A stretch of 34,832 nucleotides of DNA from Eubacterium sp. (GTDB lineage Bacteria; Bacillota; Clostridia; Lachnospirales; Lachnospiraceae): positions 1-34,832 of the forward strand of contig JAFRNE010000016.1 in NCBI GenBank assembly GCA_017430325.1, read 5' to 3'. Below are positions 7,756 through 16,060 of this stretch, piece after piece (position 1 is the first letter of the stretch; every line of letters starts with the position of its first letter). A model generated the notes under the pieces. The model had not been told where the DNA came from, did no database searches, and saw only the letters and a list, made by a program, of their open reading frames with translations. The translations under genes and the position numbers were made by a program.

Positions 7756-9567
7756 CTAGAGCACCTCTACACGGTTCTTGCCGGCATGCTTTGCATTGTA
7801 CAGTGCCTGATCAACACGCGTAAGCAGCTTGTCGAGCTCCTCATCACTTCTGGCAACTGAAACACCGAGACTGATAGACTGATTCGGAATACTTTCGAAG
7901 GAAAGCTCACTAAAGCCAGTTCTGATCTTCTCAGCCTGCAGCTTTGCAAAGCTCTCGTAAGCTCCCGGAACATAGAACATGAATTCCTCACCGCCCCATC
8001 TTCCGACGAAGGACCCCGGTATTGAAGCCGACACCTCCTTCAGAAGCTCAGCAAGCTTGATAATAACTTCATCACCGATATGATGACCGTAGGTATCATT
8101 AACCTTCTTGAAATCATCAATATCTATCATCACAAGTGAGAAGCCCTTACTCTCCGAAGGGTCCTCCCTAAAGAAGCCGTACCTTCCTTCAATACGTCTC
8201 TGAGTCTCGGAACGGTTGAGCAGCTTGGTCATACCATCATGGACAGCAAAATAATTGGACTTCTCATTAAGTCTGGCAAGCTCTGCATTTGCATTCTCAA
8301 GCTTTTTATTTGCTTCCTCAAGATCACTTGTAACCACACTGACAAAATTCGCAAGACGAACAGTCATAGGAACTCTCGCGCTCTTCTCTTCTTCGCGCGG
8401 GGTCTCGAAATTACTGAACATATCCGGCTCGCCTTCTCTCATGGCAGCGATGACAAGGGTAACATTATGCTGATTCAGATGACCGTCTACGCGGATAAAC
8501 TCGCCATGTGTAAAGAAACCTGTCGAAGGCGCTATCTCACCGAAAGGCTTCAGCTCACGAACCGCATTTTCATCCGTAACCCAGAAGGTTCTTCTTGCTG
8601 CGCAGGAGAAAATATGAATGATATCAGGTCTGAACTCCTGAATCTTCCTGCTCTGTTCCCTGCCGATCTCACGGATGGTACTCGGGTTGCCGTAGCCCAT
8701 TCTTACAACAGCCCCTTCAGCCATATCTCCGCTCATAACGATCGAACCATCTTCGTTACCTCCAGCCGGAACTCGAAGAATATCGATACCATCCTTCTTA
8801 TACAGAAGCGGAAACTCAAGGGCATTCATAAAGAAATTCTCGTCATTTTTTATTTTAAGATACTTATGATAAACATCATAAGCAAGTGTATCATCAAGAT
8901 AATAAAGTATATTTCCGTCGGACTTGGTTATGCGGTATTTCTTACCAAGCGGCTGCCAGCCCGTAAGGAAAAGTGAGCTCGCGTGGAAATCCTCACCGCC
9001 ATACATAACGATCAGGATATCATGCTCCTTATAACCTTTCTCTTTGGAAAATACAAATGAATCCGGGCTGGAGATATCGTCACTGCAGGCAATACCGCCA
9101 AATATCTGGATATCAGGACGCAGCCATACAAGGCTGTCACAGAAAGGAGTCGTTGAAAAGCCCGGAATAGTGATATAAAGCTCAAGCGCCTTAACCCACG
9201 GATTGTTCTCCACTTCTTTCTCAAGCTCCTTGCGGACAGTATCATAACTATCATGGGTGAAGCTGTACTGAAGCACCTTAAAGCACGTAGTCGGCTTCTC
9301 AAATACAGTCGCCATAACAGTAACCCTCGAACCTGAGAACTGTCCGTTAACTATATTTCCACTGGAAGAACAGCCGAAATACTCTGCATCCGGCAGCTCC
9401 TCTTCAATGATATTTCCTATTTCTTCAAGCTTTTCCTTTACCAGATCCTCAGAAAAGATCTGCAGAAAATACTTTGACATACCGGCCTTACGGCAGGTTG
9501 CCCCAAAATCCCTCAGCCTGTTTCTGAAGGATTCATTGTCCGTAAAGTTTATCTGAAACTGTTTCAT
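7756..9567 (-). CDS. FIST-domain diguanylate cyclase (GGDEF)
   Basis: A 603-residue soluble protein. The N-terminal ~370 residues look like paired FIST_N and FIST_C sensory domains (YFGCSSSGNIV; later ASTGFFTHGEF-like segment), a module proposed to bind small ligands such as amino acids. A short coiled coil (LEEANKKLENANAELARL) leads to a GGDEF domain with an intact active-site GGEEF at about 525-529, so c-di-GMP synthesis is expected. The product-inhibition motif RxxD, normally just upstream, reads IPGS here and appears absent. No membrane helix is seen. The longest frame begins at a TTG at 9585; I chose the ATG at 9565-9567, preceded by GGAGAAGGGCGAGG. It is transcribed alone, divergent from a SulP transporter. 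Confidence 0.9.
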   Translation of the reverse strand: MKQFQINFTDNESFRNRLRDFGATCRKAGMSKYFLQIFSEDLVKEKLEEIGNIIEEELPDAEYFGCSSSGNIVNGQFSGSRVTVMATVFEKPTTCFKVLQYSFTHDSYDTVRKELEKEVENNPWVKALELYITIPGFSTTPFCDSLVWLRPDIQIFGGIACSDDISSPDSFVFSKEKGYKEHDILIVMYGGEDFHASSLFLTGWQPLGKKYRITKSDGNILYYLDDTLAYDVYHKYLKIKNDENFFMNALEFPLLYKKDGIDILRVPAGGNEDGSIVMSGDMAEGAVVRMGYGNPSTIREIGREQSRKIQEFRPDIIHIFSCAARRTFWVTDENAVRELKPFGEIAPSTGFFTHGEFIRVDGHLNQHNVTLVIAAMREGEPDMFSNFETPREEEKSARVPMTVRLANFVSVVTSDLEEANKKLENANAELARLNEKSNYFAVHDGMTKLLNRSETQRRIEGRYGFFREDPSESKGFSLVMIDIDDFKKVNDTYGHHIGDEVIIKLAELLKEVSASIPGSFVGRWGGEEFMFYVPGAYESFAKLQAEKIRTGFSELSFESIPNQSISLGVSVARSDEELDKLLTRVDQALYNAKHAGKNRVEVL

Positions 9568-9658
9568 AACCTCGCCCTTCTCCAATCAATTTATAGAAAA
9601 ATCCTGATTTCTGATCAGTAATCAAACAAATAAAAAATATCTATAACCCCATACTTAT

Positions 9659-9687
9659 ATAATAAAAAAAACAGCGTATTTTTTCAA
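9659..9687 (-). promoter_or_regulatory. Promoter of the diguanylate cyclase gene
   Basis: TTGAAA (9682-9687) and TATTAT (9659-9664) on the minus strand are 17 bases apart. The leader would be about 85 bases. Identical CTGATCAG palindromes lie just upstream of the -35 box (9698-9705) and within the leader (9611-9618), possible binding sites for one regulator. Confidence 0.6.
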
Positions 9688-9805
9688 GTATATACAACTG
9701 ATCAGACCATGTTTTTTTAATATTATCTTCCTTTTTCGAAGCGCGGTTTTTCGCGTAATTTATGCAGGATATATGCGTCTATCAATATACATATAGCGCC
9801 TGATA

Positions 9806-9814
9806 TGTTATAAT
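9806..9814 (+). promoter_or_regulatory. Extended -10 promoter of the SulP gene
   Basis: TGTTATAAT contains a perfect TATAAT (9809-9814) with the upstream TG of an extended -10 box. The -35 region is poor. The start point would be near 9821, giving a leader of about 120 bases that contains the tandem repeats. Confidence 0.6.
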
Positions 9815-9824
9815 TTTACCAGTG

Positions 9825-9867
9825 ACGTTTTATCATGTTTTCATTACGTTTTCATCACGTTTTTAAC
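9825..9867 (+). repeat. Tandem ~11-base repeats in the SulP leader
   Basis: Four consecutive near-copies read ACGTTTTATC, ATGTTTTCATT, ACGTTTTCATC and ACGTTTTTAAC, then ACGACG. The period is 11 bases, about one helical turn. They begin just downstream of the predicted transcription start and could be iterons for a repressor or an unstructured RNA element. Confidence 0.7.
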
Positions 9868-9939
9868 ACGACGATTCTGTAAAACGACAGTTCTGTCAGG
9901 CTCGATCATCAGCCCGAAAACACTGTCATGAGGGGAAAT

Positions 9940-12174
9940 ATGCTGGCGAAGGAAAAGGGTTACAGTAACAAATATATAATCAGCGATATTATGGTCGGTA
10001 TAGTGATAGCTCTTGTATCCATTCCGATCTCGATGGGTTATGCCCTCGTAGCCGGACTTCCGGTAAAATACGGTCTGTACGGTTCCATATTCCCTATACT
10101 TCTTTTCGCCTTCATTTCAGGTTCTCCGCGCTTTGTATTTGGCGTTGATGCGGCTCCGGCAGCACTTGTCGGAGGAATACTTGCGTCTCTAGGAATCACA
10201 GCCGAATCAGAGGAAGCTGTAAGACTGGTTCCTGTGATAACTCTTATAACAGGCCTCTGGCTTCTGTTCTTCTTCCTGATACGTGCCAGCAGGATACTCA
10301 AATTCATCTCTCAGCCGGTTGTAGGCGGCTTCATCACCGGCATCGGAGTCACTATCATATGTATGCAGATACCGAAACTTTTCGGAGGAAGCTCCGGCAG
10401 AGGTGAGATAATCGAGCTGCTGTCTCATATTTATGAAGAGGCCCGTGACGGAGTTTCTGTTCTTTCTCTTATTCTCGGAATCTCCACAGTTGTGATAATA
10501 CTTCTGTTTAAGCATTTTGCTCCGATGATACCGATGTCGGGAATATGTGTATTTATCGGTGCACTTCTGGAATATGCCTTTGATCTTAGTTCTGAAGGAG
10601 TGAAGCTTCTTCCGGCCGTAAAGAACAGCTTTCCGAAGATCACTGCGCCGGACCTTACCCTTCTTTCCGGACGCTTTACAGAGATAGTCGTACCAAGCCT
10701 TACTATAGCAATGGTAATCCTTGCAGAGACTCTTCTTGCAACAAATAATCTTGCCAGAAAGCATGATGAAAGGCTCAGACCAAGACGCGAGAATCTCGCA
10801 TATTCAGTCTGCAATCTTGCCGCCGCTTTTATAGGCTGCTGTCCGGTCAACGGAAGTGTTTCAAGGTCGGGAATGGCCGATCAGTATAAGGTCCGCTCAC
10901 AGATCATGTCTGTTACAGCAGGACTTGCTATGCTGCTTATTGTTCTTTTCGGAACCGGTTTTATCTCATATCTTCCTGTTCCAATTCTTACCGGAATAGT
11001 TATCTCAGCACTTATAGGCACCTTTGAATTCAGCCTTGCACATAAGCTGAAAAAGATCGACAAGACCGAATTCCTGATATTCTACGCTGCATTTTTCACG
11101 GTGCTGATATTCGGAACCATCTATGGTGTATTTGTCGGTATCATACTTTCTGCCGTAACTTTTATCTCACGTGCCTCGAATCCGACCACTGCATTTCTCG
11201 GTGTCGTGCCTGATATTGACGGCTTCCATTCTCTCAGCAGGATGAAGAATTCGCGTCCTATTAAAGGCGTCATCATCTATAGATTTACAGGCGCTCTCTT
11301 CTATGCAAATATCGACAGATTCCAGCAGGATATCGAGGACGCTGTGAAGGAGGATACACGTCTGATAATCGTTGACGCAGGCACCATCGGAAGCATCGAT
11401 CTGACCGCCGCCGAAAGGATAATGAATATCTATAATAAATACAGGGAGCGAAATATTTCCTTCTACATCGCCGGCCACGTTGATACCATAAATGATATGC
11501 TTCGAACCTACGGCGCCGGAGAGCTTATTAAAACCGGCCACGTTAAGCCTCGTATCATTCAGGTTCTTAACGAAAATGGTATTACCGCTCCTTATAACTT
11601 CGAGGATGATTATGAACCGGCTCCCGGTAAGGCCAGCCGCCGTCTTGCAGAATTCGAATGGGCTTACGGTTCGGATGCAGATAAGATCATGCAGAACCTT
11701 GCTTCAGAGATTGCTTCAAGGATTATTGATGATCCTGATTTCGACATAGAAAAGGATGATTTTGATATCAATAAATATATCAGACAGGCCGAGGATACCT
11801 ACGGCGGCCACTGGAATATAGTTGATGAGGAAGAGCTTCTGGAGCTGCTTGAAATACAGCTTGCCATCATGATCGAGGAAGGCAGGACCATATCAAGCAG
11901 AACGGAAATACTCACCTCCTCTGCTATCGACAGGATAGACAGCCGACTGTTTGAGCTTAAGCTGAATCTTGAATTAAAGATAATGGAGAAGAATAAGCCT
12001 TCTATCGAGCGTATTCTTAAACGTCGTCTTGAAAGAGATGCAGCCATGAAGAAATCGCATCCAAAGGCTTACAACAGGATCGTTGAAGAAAGAGCCAAAG
12101 CGCTTACCAGACTCAAAGAAAACAATCCTGCTCTTGCAAGAGAGATTGAACTTATACGCAACAATCTTTCCTGA
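9940..12174 (+). CDS. SulP-family anion transporter with STAS domain and long C-terminal extension
   Basis: A 744-residue inner-membrane anion transporter or exchanger (sulfate, bicarbonate or related; substrate not deducible). Residues ~1-420 form the multi-helix SulP core, with the early motif GLPVKYGLYGS and the later NGSVSRSGMAD segment. A STAS domain follows at about 437-540 (IVDAGTIGSIDLTAAE). Residues ~541-744 are an extra, highly charged, mainly helical tail without membrane segments, not part of a typical SulP protein. The ATG at 9928 has no ribosome binding site; AGGGG at 9931-9935 serves the ATG at 9940, which I chose. It is the only plus-strand gene here and converges on the helicase gene; I see no clear terminator between them. 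Confidence 0.9.
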   Translation: MLAKEKGYSNKYIISDIMVGIVIALVSIPISMGYALVAGLPVKYGLYGSIFPILLFAFISGSPRFVFGVDAAPAALVGGILASLGITAESEEAVRLVPVITLITGLWLLFFFLIRASRILKFISQPVVGGFITGIGVTIICMQIPKLFGGSSGRGEIIELLSHIYEEARDGVSVLSLILGISTVVIILLFKHFAPMIPMSGICVFIGALLEYAFDLSSEGVKLLPAVKNSFPKITAPDLTLLSGRFTEIVVPSLTIAMVILAETLLATNNLARKHDERLRPRRENLAYSVCNLAAAFIGCCPVNGSVSRSGMADQYKVRSQIMSVTAGLAMLLIVLFGTGFISYLPVPILTGIVISALIGTFEFSLAHKLKKIDKTEFLIFYAAFFTVLIFGTIYGVFVGIILSAVTFISRASNPTTAFLGVVPDIDGFHSLSRMKNSRPIKGVIIYRFTGALFYANIDRFQQDIEDAVKEDTRLIIVDAGTIGSIDLTAAERIMNIYNKYRERNISFYIAGHVDTINDMLRTYGAGELIKTGHVKPRIIQVLNENGITAPYNFEDDYEPAPGKASRRLAEFEWAYGSDADKIMQNLASEIASRIIDDPDFDIEKDDFDINKYIRQAEDTYGGHWNIVDEEELLELLEIQLAIMIEEGRTISSRTEILTSSAIDRIDSRLFELKLNLELKIMEKNKPSIERILKRRLERDAAMKKSHPKAYNRIVEERAKALTRLKENNPALAREIELIRNNLS

Positions 12175-12267
12175 AACATCCGGAATGCCAACAGACAATA
12201 ACATATAAAATTCAAGCCCCCAATGTGCAACATAAGCGCAACAAATCAAAATATTTTATTACCAGAG

Positions 12268-12318
12268 CATCAATCCCACTCAAAAACTATATCATCACTG
12301 ATCCATCAATCCCACTCA
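12268..12318. repeat. 15-bp direct repeat at the helicase 3' end
   Basis: CATCAATCCCACTCA occurs at 12268-12282 and 12304-12318, period 36. The right copy contains the last codons and stop of the helicase gene; the left copy repeats them just past the stop. Confidence 0.8.
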
Positions 12319-14585
12319 GAGGCTTTATTTCTAAGTCCTTCCAGATCAAGAACACTTTCGGCAAAGCCTTTTATCAGAAGCTCCTCCGGAAGGTATTCGT
12401 CATATTTATCAAAAAGCGGAATCTCCTTAGGATATATAAGGGTTCTCGCATCAAACTCCTTAAAAAGCTCTTCCTTAAGGATCCTGAAAAACTCGTCACG
12501 GCCCACCTTCATGGTAAATACCATGAAATACGGTCTTGAGGAGTCAAAATTCTTCAGCCCGAGACGCGCGGCACATTTTATCCGAAGCACTCTTTCAAGA
12601 GCAAGGAAGCTATAGGTTCCGACCCACGGGAAAAAGCACCATTTTGTTCCCCCGAGATTCAGCAGAATATCGGTGCCTATACCGGAAGCACTTACTGTAT
12701 TTCTTGCTTTTTCAAGACGTGCCACCGCATTCTTCATAAGATAAGGATAGCTCTTATCTTCATGCAGCACCTGTCTCATCCTTGTAAGCACCTTGGTGTG
12801 AAGGTCTCCCGGACACTGTCCGAAATATGCAGGAACACTGCCCCTGACAAGCGTGCAGTAAACCGTATGTCTCTTTTTATCCACATCAAGCACTGTCCAG
12901 ACGCGTCCGGCTATCGCTATCTTCTCACCTACCGGCGGCGGTGCAACGATCGTTCCCAGCTCCTGATTCTCGCTTCTGACAGTGTATTCTTCGTTCTCCT
13001 GAAATACACCATAGAACTTAAAATTGTTTACTACCTTCTCACCCTTTAGGCCTACGATCAGACCGCCCTCTGCAGTCTTCTGTATATGCCCGGTCTTAAC
13101 GAGATGCTGCAGCAGCACTCTGTAATCCTCTTCGGTAACTCTATGGAAATACGTCAGCGGCAGAATTCTTGCCGCAAGCCCTGCAGGTGTCATCTCTCCG
13201 CAGGACATAAGCGTACTCATAGTCTGATGGTAAAGCAGGCTGTACGGAAGTCTGTCAAGCCTCGGCGGTTCAACCCATTTTTCTTCAATATAAAGCTGGA
13301 CCAATGCAATTCCCTGAATAAGAGTCCATGGAATAGTTACCGGCAGCATTGCCCTTGCCTCAACCTCTTCTTCACGCATGACAAACCACATCTCAGGCGG
13401 TGCTCCTCTTCTTCCGGTTCTTCCCATTCTCTGCAGGAAGGCAGAAACCGTCCATGGTGCATCTATCTGAAATGCTCTTTCCAGTCTTCCGATATCTATA
13501 CCCAGCTCAAGGGTTGCTGTAGTTACTGTGGTCTGATTCTCATAATCATCCTTCATCACGTCCTCAGCAGTCTCACGAAGCGCTGCGGATATATTTCCGT
13601 GATGGATCTGGAACCTCTCATCCTCACCGCTGAGCTCACTGTATCTGCGAAGCGTTGTCGTAACCGCCTCACATTCCTCGCGTGAATTGACAAATACCAG
13701 ACATTTCTTATTTCGTGTATTATCGAAGATATATTTGAATGACGGATCGTAGTCGTTCTCAGCAGCCGGAGTTTCATTCTCTCCCATTACACATGAATCA
13801 ATATCTGTTTCATTCTCTTCCATTTCATATGAATCAATATCTGCATCATTCTCTGCCCCGGAATTGCCCTCTCCATCCTTGCCGCTCCTGATATAAAAAT
13901 GCTCCATCGAGAGTCTCCAGGTCGTGCCCTTCTGCTCTATCCGCGGAATGATGGTTCCTCTTCCGGTTCCGCTTGCAAGAAAGCGTCCCACAGCCTCAGG
14001 TTCACCTATGGTGGCTGACAGACCAATTCTTCTCGGATTGACGCCTGCCAGCTTTGAAAGCCTTTCAATAAGACAAAGCGTCTGTCCGCCTCTGTCTCCA
14101 CGAAGCAGCGAATGAACTTCATCTATTACAACAAATCTAAGATCACTGAACAGACTTCCGATGATAGCATGCTTATGGATAAGCATGGCCTCCAGGGATT
14201 CCGGTGTTATCTGAAGTATACCCGAAGGATGCTTCAGAAGCTTCTCCTTATGGGTTCTTGCAACGTCTCCGTGCCAATGCCACACCGGTATATCAGCTTC
14301 CTCACAAAGCTCTGTCAGTCTGTCAAACTGGTCATTGATGAGCGCCTTAAGAGGCCCGATGTATATGCATCCTACTGATTTCGGCATATCCTCCGAAAAA
14401 AGAGAAATGATCGGAAAGAAAGCCGCTTCTGTTTTTCCGGATGCGGTAGACGCAGTAAGAAGAAGGTTCTCGTCCGTATTAAATATCGCATCGCCGGCCG
14501 CAACCTGAATAGCTCTTAAATTCTGCCAGTTATTTCTATAAATATATTCCTGCACAAAGGGTGCATACCTGTCAAAGATGTCCAT
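12306..14585 (-). CDS. sngC: Lhr-like DEAD/DEAH helicase, Shango-type SngC
   Basis: A superfamily 2 helicase of 759 residues. RecA domain 1 shows a Walker A-like ASTASGKT at about 45-52, DEVH at 155-158 and motif III LSAT near 189-192. RecA domain 2 shows ATLELGIDIG and motif VI QRMGRTGRRG. A ~250-residue Lhr-like C-terminal region follows. A variable acidic linker (about 237-279) between the RecA domains carries a 12-residue tandem repeat. The longest frame begins at GTG 14612; AGGAAA stands before the ATG at 14583-14585, so I chose that. The trio TerB protein, BREX-type ATPase and this helicase, in this order, matches the published Shango defence system; BREX type 2 also uses such a helicase, but PglX and PglZ are absent. 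Confidence 0.85.
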   Translation of the reverse strand: MDIFDRYAPFVQEYIYRNNWQNLRAIQVAAGDAIFNTDENLLLTASTASGKTEAAFFPIISLFSEDMPKSVGCIYIGPLKALINDQFDRLTELCEEADIPVWHWHGDVARTHKEKLLKHPSGILQITPESLEAMLIHKHAIIGSLFSDLRFVVIDEVHSLLRGDRGGQTLCLIERLSKLAGVNPRRIGLSATIGEPEAVGRFLASGTGRGTIIPRIEQKGTTWRLSMEHFYIRSGKDGEGNSGAENDADIDSYEMEENETDIDSCVMGENETPAAENDYDPSFKYIFDNTRNKKCLVFVNSREECEAVTTTLRRYSELSGEDERFQIHHGNISAALRETAEDVMKDDYENQTTVTTATLELGIDIGRLERAFQIDAPWTVSAFLQRMGRTGRRGAPPEMWFVMREEEVEARAMLPVTIPWTLIQGIALVQLYIEEKWVEPPRLDRLPYSLLYHQTMSTLMSCGEMTPAGLAARILPLTYFHRVTEEDYRVLLQHLVKTGHIQKTAEGGLIVGLKGEKVVNNFKFYGVFQENEEYTVRSENQELGTIVAPPPVGEKIAIAGRVWTVLDVDKKRHTVYCTLVRGSVPAYFGQCPGDLHTKVLTRMRQVLHEDKSYPYLMKNAVARLEKARNTVSASGIGTDILLNLGGTKWCFFPWVGTYSFLALERVLRIKCAARLGLKNFDSSRPYFMVFTMKVGRDEFFRILKEELFKEFDARTLIYPKEIPLFDKYDEYLPEELLIKGFAESVLDLEGLRNKASEWD
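13772..13843 (-). repeat. 36-bp tandem repeat inside the helicase gene
   Basis: Two adjacent 36-base units (13772-13807 and 13808-13843) differ at only a few positions, and a third partial unit follows. They stay in frame and encode DIDSYEMEENET and DIDSCVMGENET in the acidic linker between the two RecA domains. It looks like a slippage-generated minisatellite. Confidence 0.85.
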
Positions 14586-14597
14586 AATATATTTCCT

Positions 14598-14667
14598 ATC
14601 ATCTATAATCACATGCCTGATACTATCATCTGATCATCTATAATCACACGCCCGGCACTATCATATG
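14598..14667. repeat. 35-bp tandem repeat between ATPase and helicase genes
   Basis: Two adjacent 35-base units, each starting ATCATCTATAATCACA, differ at four or five positions. A partial third copy (ATCATCC) follows. They fill half of the 125-base gap between sngB and sngC. There are no spacers, so this is not a CRISPR. Confidence 0.85.
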
Positions 14668-14710
14668 ATCATCCCATGATCATAGCTGTCAATTATCAAC
14701 ATGCAAAATA

Positions 14711-16036
14711 TCATATAGTAAACTCTGCATAAGGTGATGAACTGTCAACACCGTCGTCCACCGCTGACGATGCTGAGAAAGTGAATCTACCTGAGCCCAG
14801 AAGTTCCTCCAGCTTAAGTTTCTGCTCCTGATAAAGGATATCCAGTATTTCAATAAAGTCTCTTATCATCTCACGGGGAGTTATCAGCTCCTGCGCACCT
14901 ATACGTTCAAATTCAGCCTTAAGGAAGAAAATAAGATCCTCCTCAGTAAGCTTCCTCTCATAGTTATAGAGGTCTGCATGCAGCTGTGAAAGCTTTTCCG
15001 TAAGCACAAGCATTTCCTCATAGCTGAGAGTCTGCAGCTTGATGACCGGCGCCATAAGATCACTGTACCCGCCGGAGAATCTTCCGGAAGCAAGCCTTGA
15101 ACGAAGCGCCTCATAGCTGTAAACACCCCTTCTCTTATCCTCCATGCACTCCGGTGTACCGCACATTATGATTCCCAGATAATGTGCCTTCCCCTGCATG
15201 GCATCGTTATACATCGCCAGCATTTTCTCATAATTATTCTGCCTTGTTATGGAATTTGTTATCTTATAAATATTTACCAGCTCATCGATCAGAATATACA
15301 TTCCGCTGTAGCCGGCCTTCTTCAGAAATGCCGCAAATATCTTGATATATTCATACCAGTCATCATCGGTAATAATGATATTTACGCCAAGGTCCTTCTT
15401 CGCATCGGTCTTCGTTGTATACTCGCCTCTGAACCACTTAACGACCTTCGCCTTCGCCTCGTCATCACCATTTACATAGGCTTCATAATAAATACTGAGC
15501 AGCCTTGCAAAATCGAAGCCGTGAACCATATCATTCAGCGAAAAAATGATATCCCTTATCTCCTTCTCAACAAGAGAGCTTATATCGTCTGTTGAGGAAC
15601 GGTCCATCACATCCTTCTGCACCTCATTGATCCATCTGTCAAGAATCAGCGTCAGTGCGCCACCTTCAGGTCTGGTCTTGGTGGACATATTTCTGATCAG
15701 TTCCTTGTAGGTTGCAAGTCCCTGGCCGTGCGTTCCCTGCAGTCTTCTCTCCGGCGAAAGGTCCGCATCCACCACGACAAAATTCTTATCAAGCGCATAG
15801 TTCCTGATGGTCTGCAGCAGGAAGCTCTTGCCGCTGCCGTATTTTCCCACAATAAATCTGAAGGAGGCACCGCCCTCGGCGATTATCTCCTCGTCACTTA
15901 AAAATGCATTTATCTCTTTTTCTCTGCCCACCGTAATAAAGGGAAGTCCCACTCTCGGAACAACTCCTCCCTTGAGGGAGCTCATAACCGCCTGTGCTAT
16001 CCTTCGCGGTGCTTTTCTGTTTATCTCAATGCCCAT
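14711..16036 (-). CDS. sngB: BREX-type ATP-binding protein, Shango-type SngB
   Basis: A 441-residue P-loop ATPase of the DUF2791/BREX ATP-binding family (relatives include BrxD). Walker A GKYGSGKS lies at 64-71, and Walker B YILIDEL with acidic pair D251/E252. The family name is recognised from the N-terminal IGREKEI-like segment (TVGREKEINAFL), the Walker A context and TPREMIRDF near the C terminus. GAGGAA precedes the ATG by eight bases. It follows the TerB gene by 24 bases and precedes the helicase gene by 125 bases, so the three are probably cotranscribed. In Shango it is thought to act with the helicase against invading phage DNA; the mechanism is not settled from sequence. Confidence 0.87.
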   Translation of the reverse strand: MGIEINRKAPRRIAQAVMSSLKGGVVPRVGLPFITVGREKEINAFLSDEEIIAEGGASFRFIVGKYGSGKSFLLQTIRNYALDKNFVVVDADLSPERRLQGTHGQGLATYKELIRNMSTKTRPEGGALTLILDRWINEVQKDVMDRSSTDDISSLVEKEIRDIIFSLNDMVHGFDFARLLSIYYEAYVNGDDEAKAKVVKWFRGEYTTKTDAKKDLGVNIIITDDDWYEYIKIFAAFLKKAGYSGMYILIDELVNIYKITNSITRQNNYEKMLAMYNDAMQGKAHYLGIIMCGTPECMEDKRRGVYSYEALRSRLASGRFSGGYSDLMAPVIKLQTLSYEEMLVLTEKLSQLHADLYNYERKLTEEDLIFFLKAEFERIGAQELITPREMIRDFIEILDILYQEQKLKLEELLGSGRFTFSASSAVDDGVDSSSPYAEFTI

Positions 16037-16060
16037 ACTTAGTTCCTCGTATCCTAACTG

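Larger units (their letters stand above)
9568..9939. other. Divergent promoter region
   Basis: The 372 bases between the two divergent genes contain a sigma-70-type promoter for the cyclase (9659-9687), two CTGATCAG palindromes (9611-9618 and 9698-9705), an extended -10 promoter for the SulP gene (9806-9814), and a tandem 11-base repeat in the SulP leader (9825-9867). No gene is visible. Confidence 0.65.

Noticed and set aside
10207..10850. Minus-strand frames of 185 and 139 residues inside the SulP gene
   Set aside because: They overlap a clearly recognisable transporter coding region and have no family-like content or ribosome binding site.
13772..14667. Direct repeats of 35-36 bp suggesting a CRISPR array
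   Set aside because: The repeats are directly adjacent without spacers, and one set is in-frame coding sequence. No cas genes are present.
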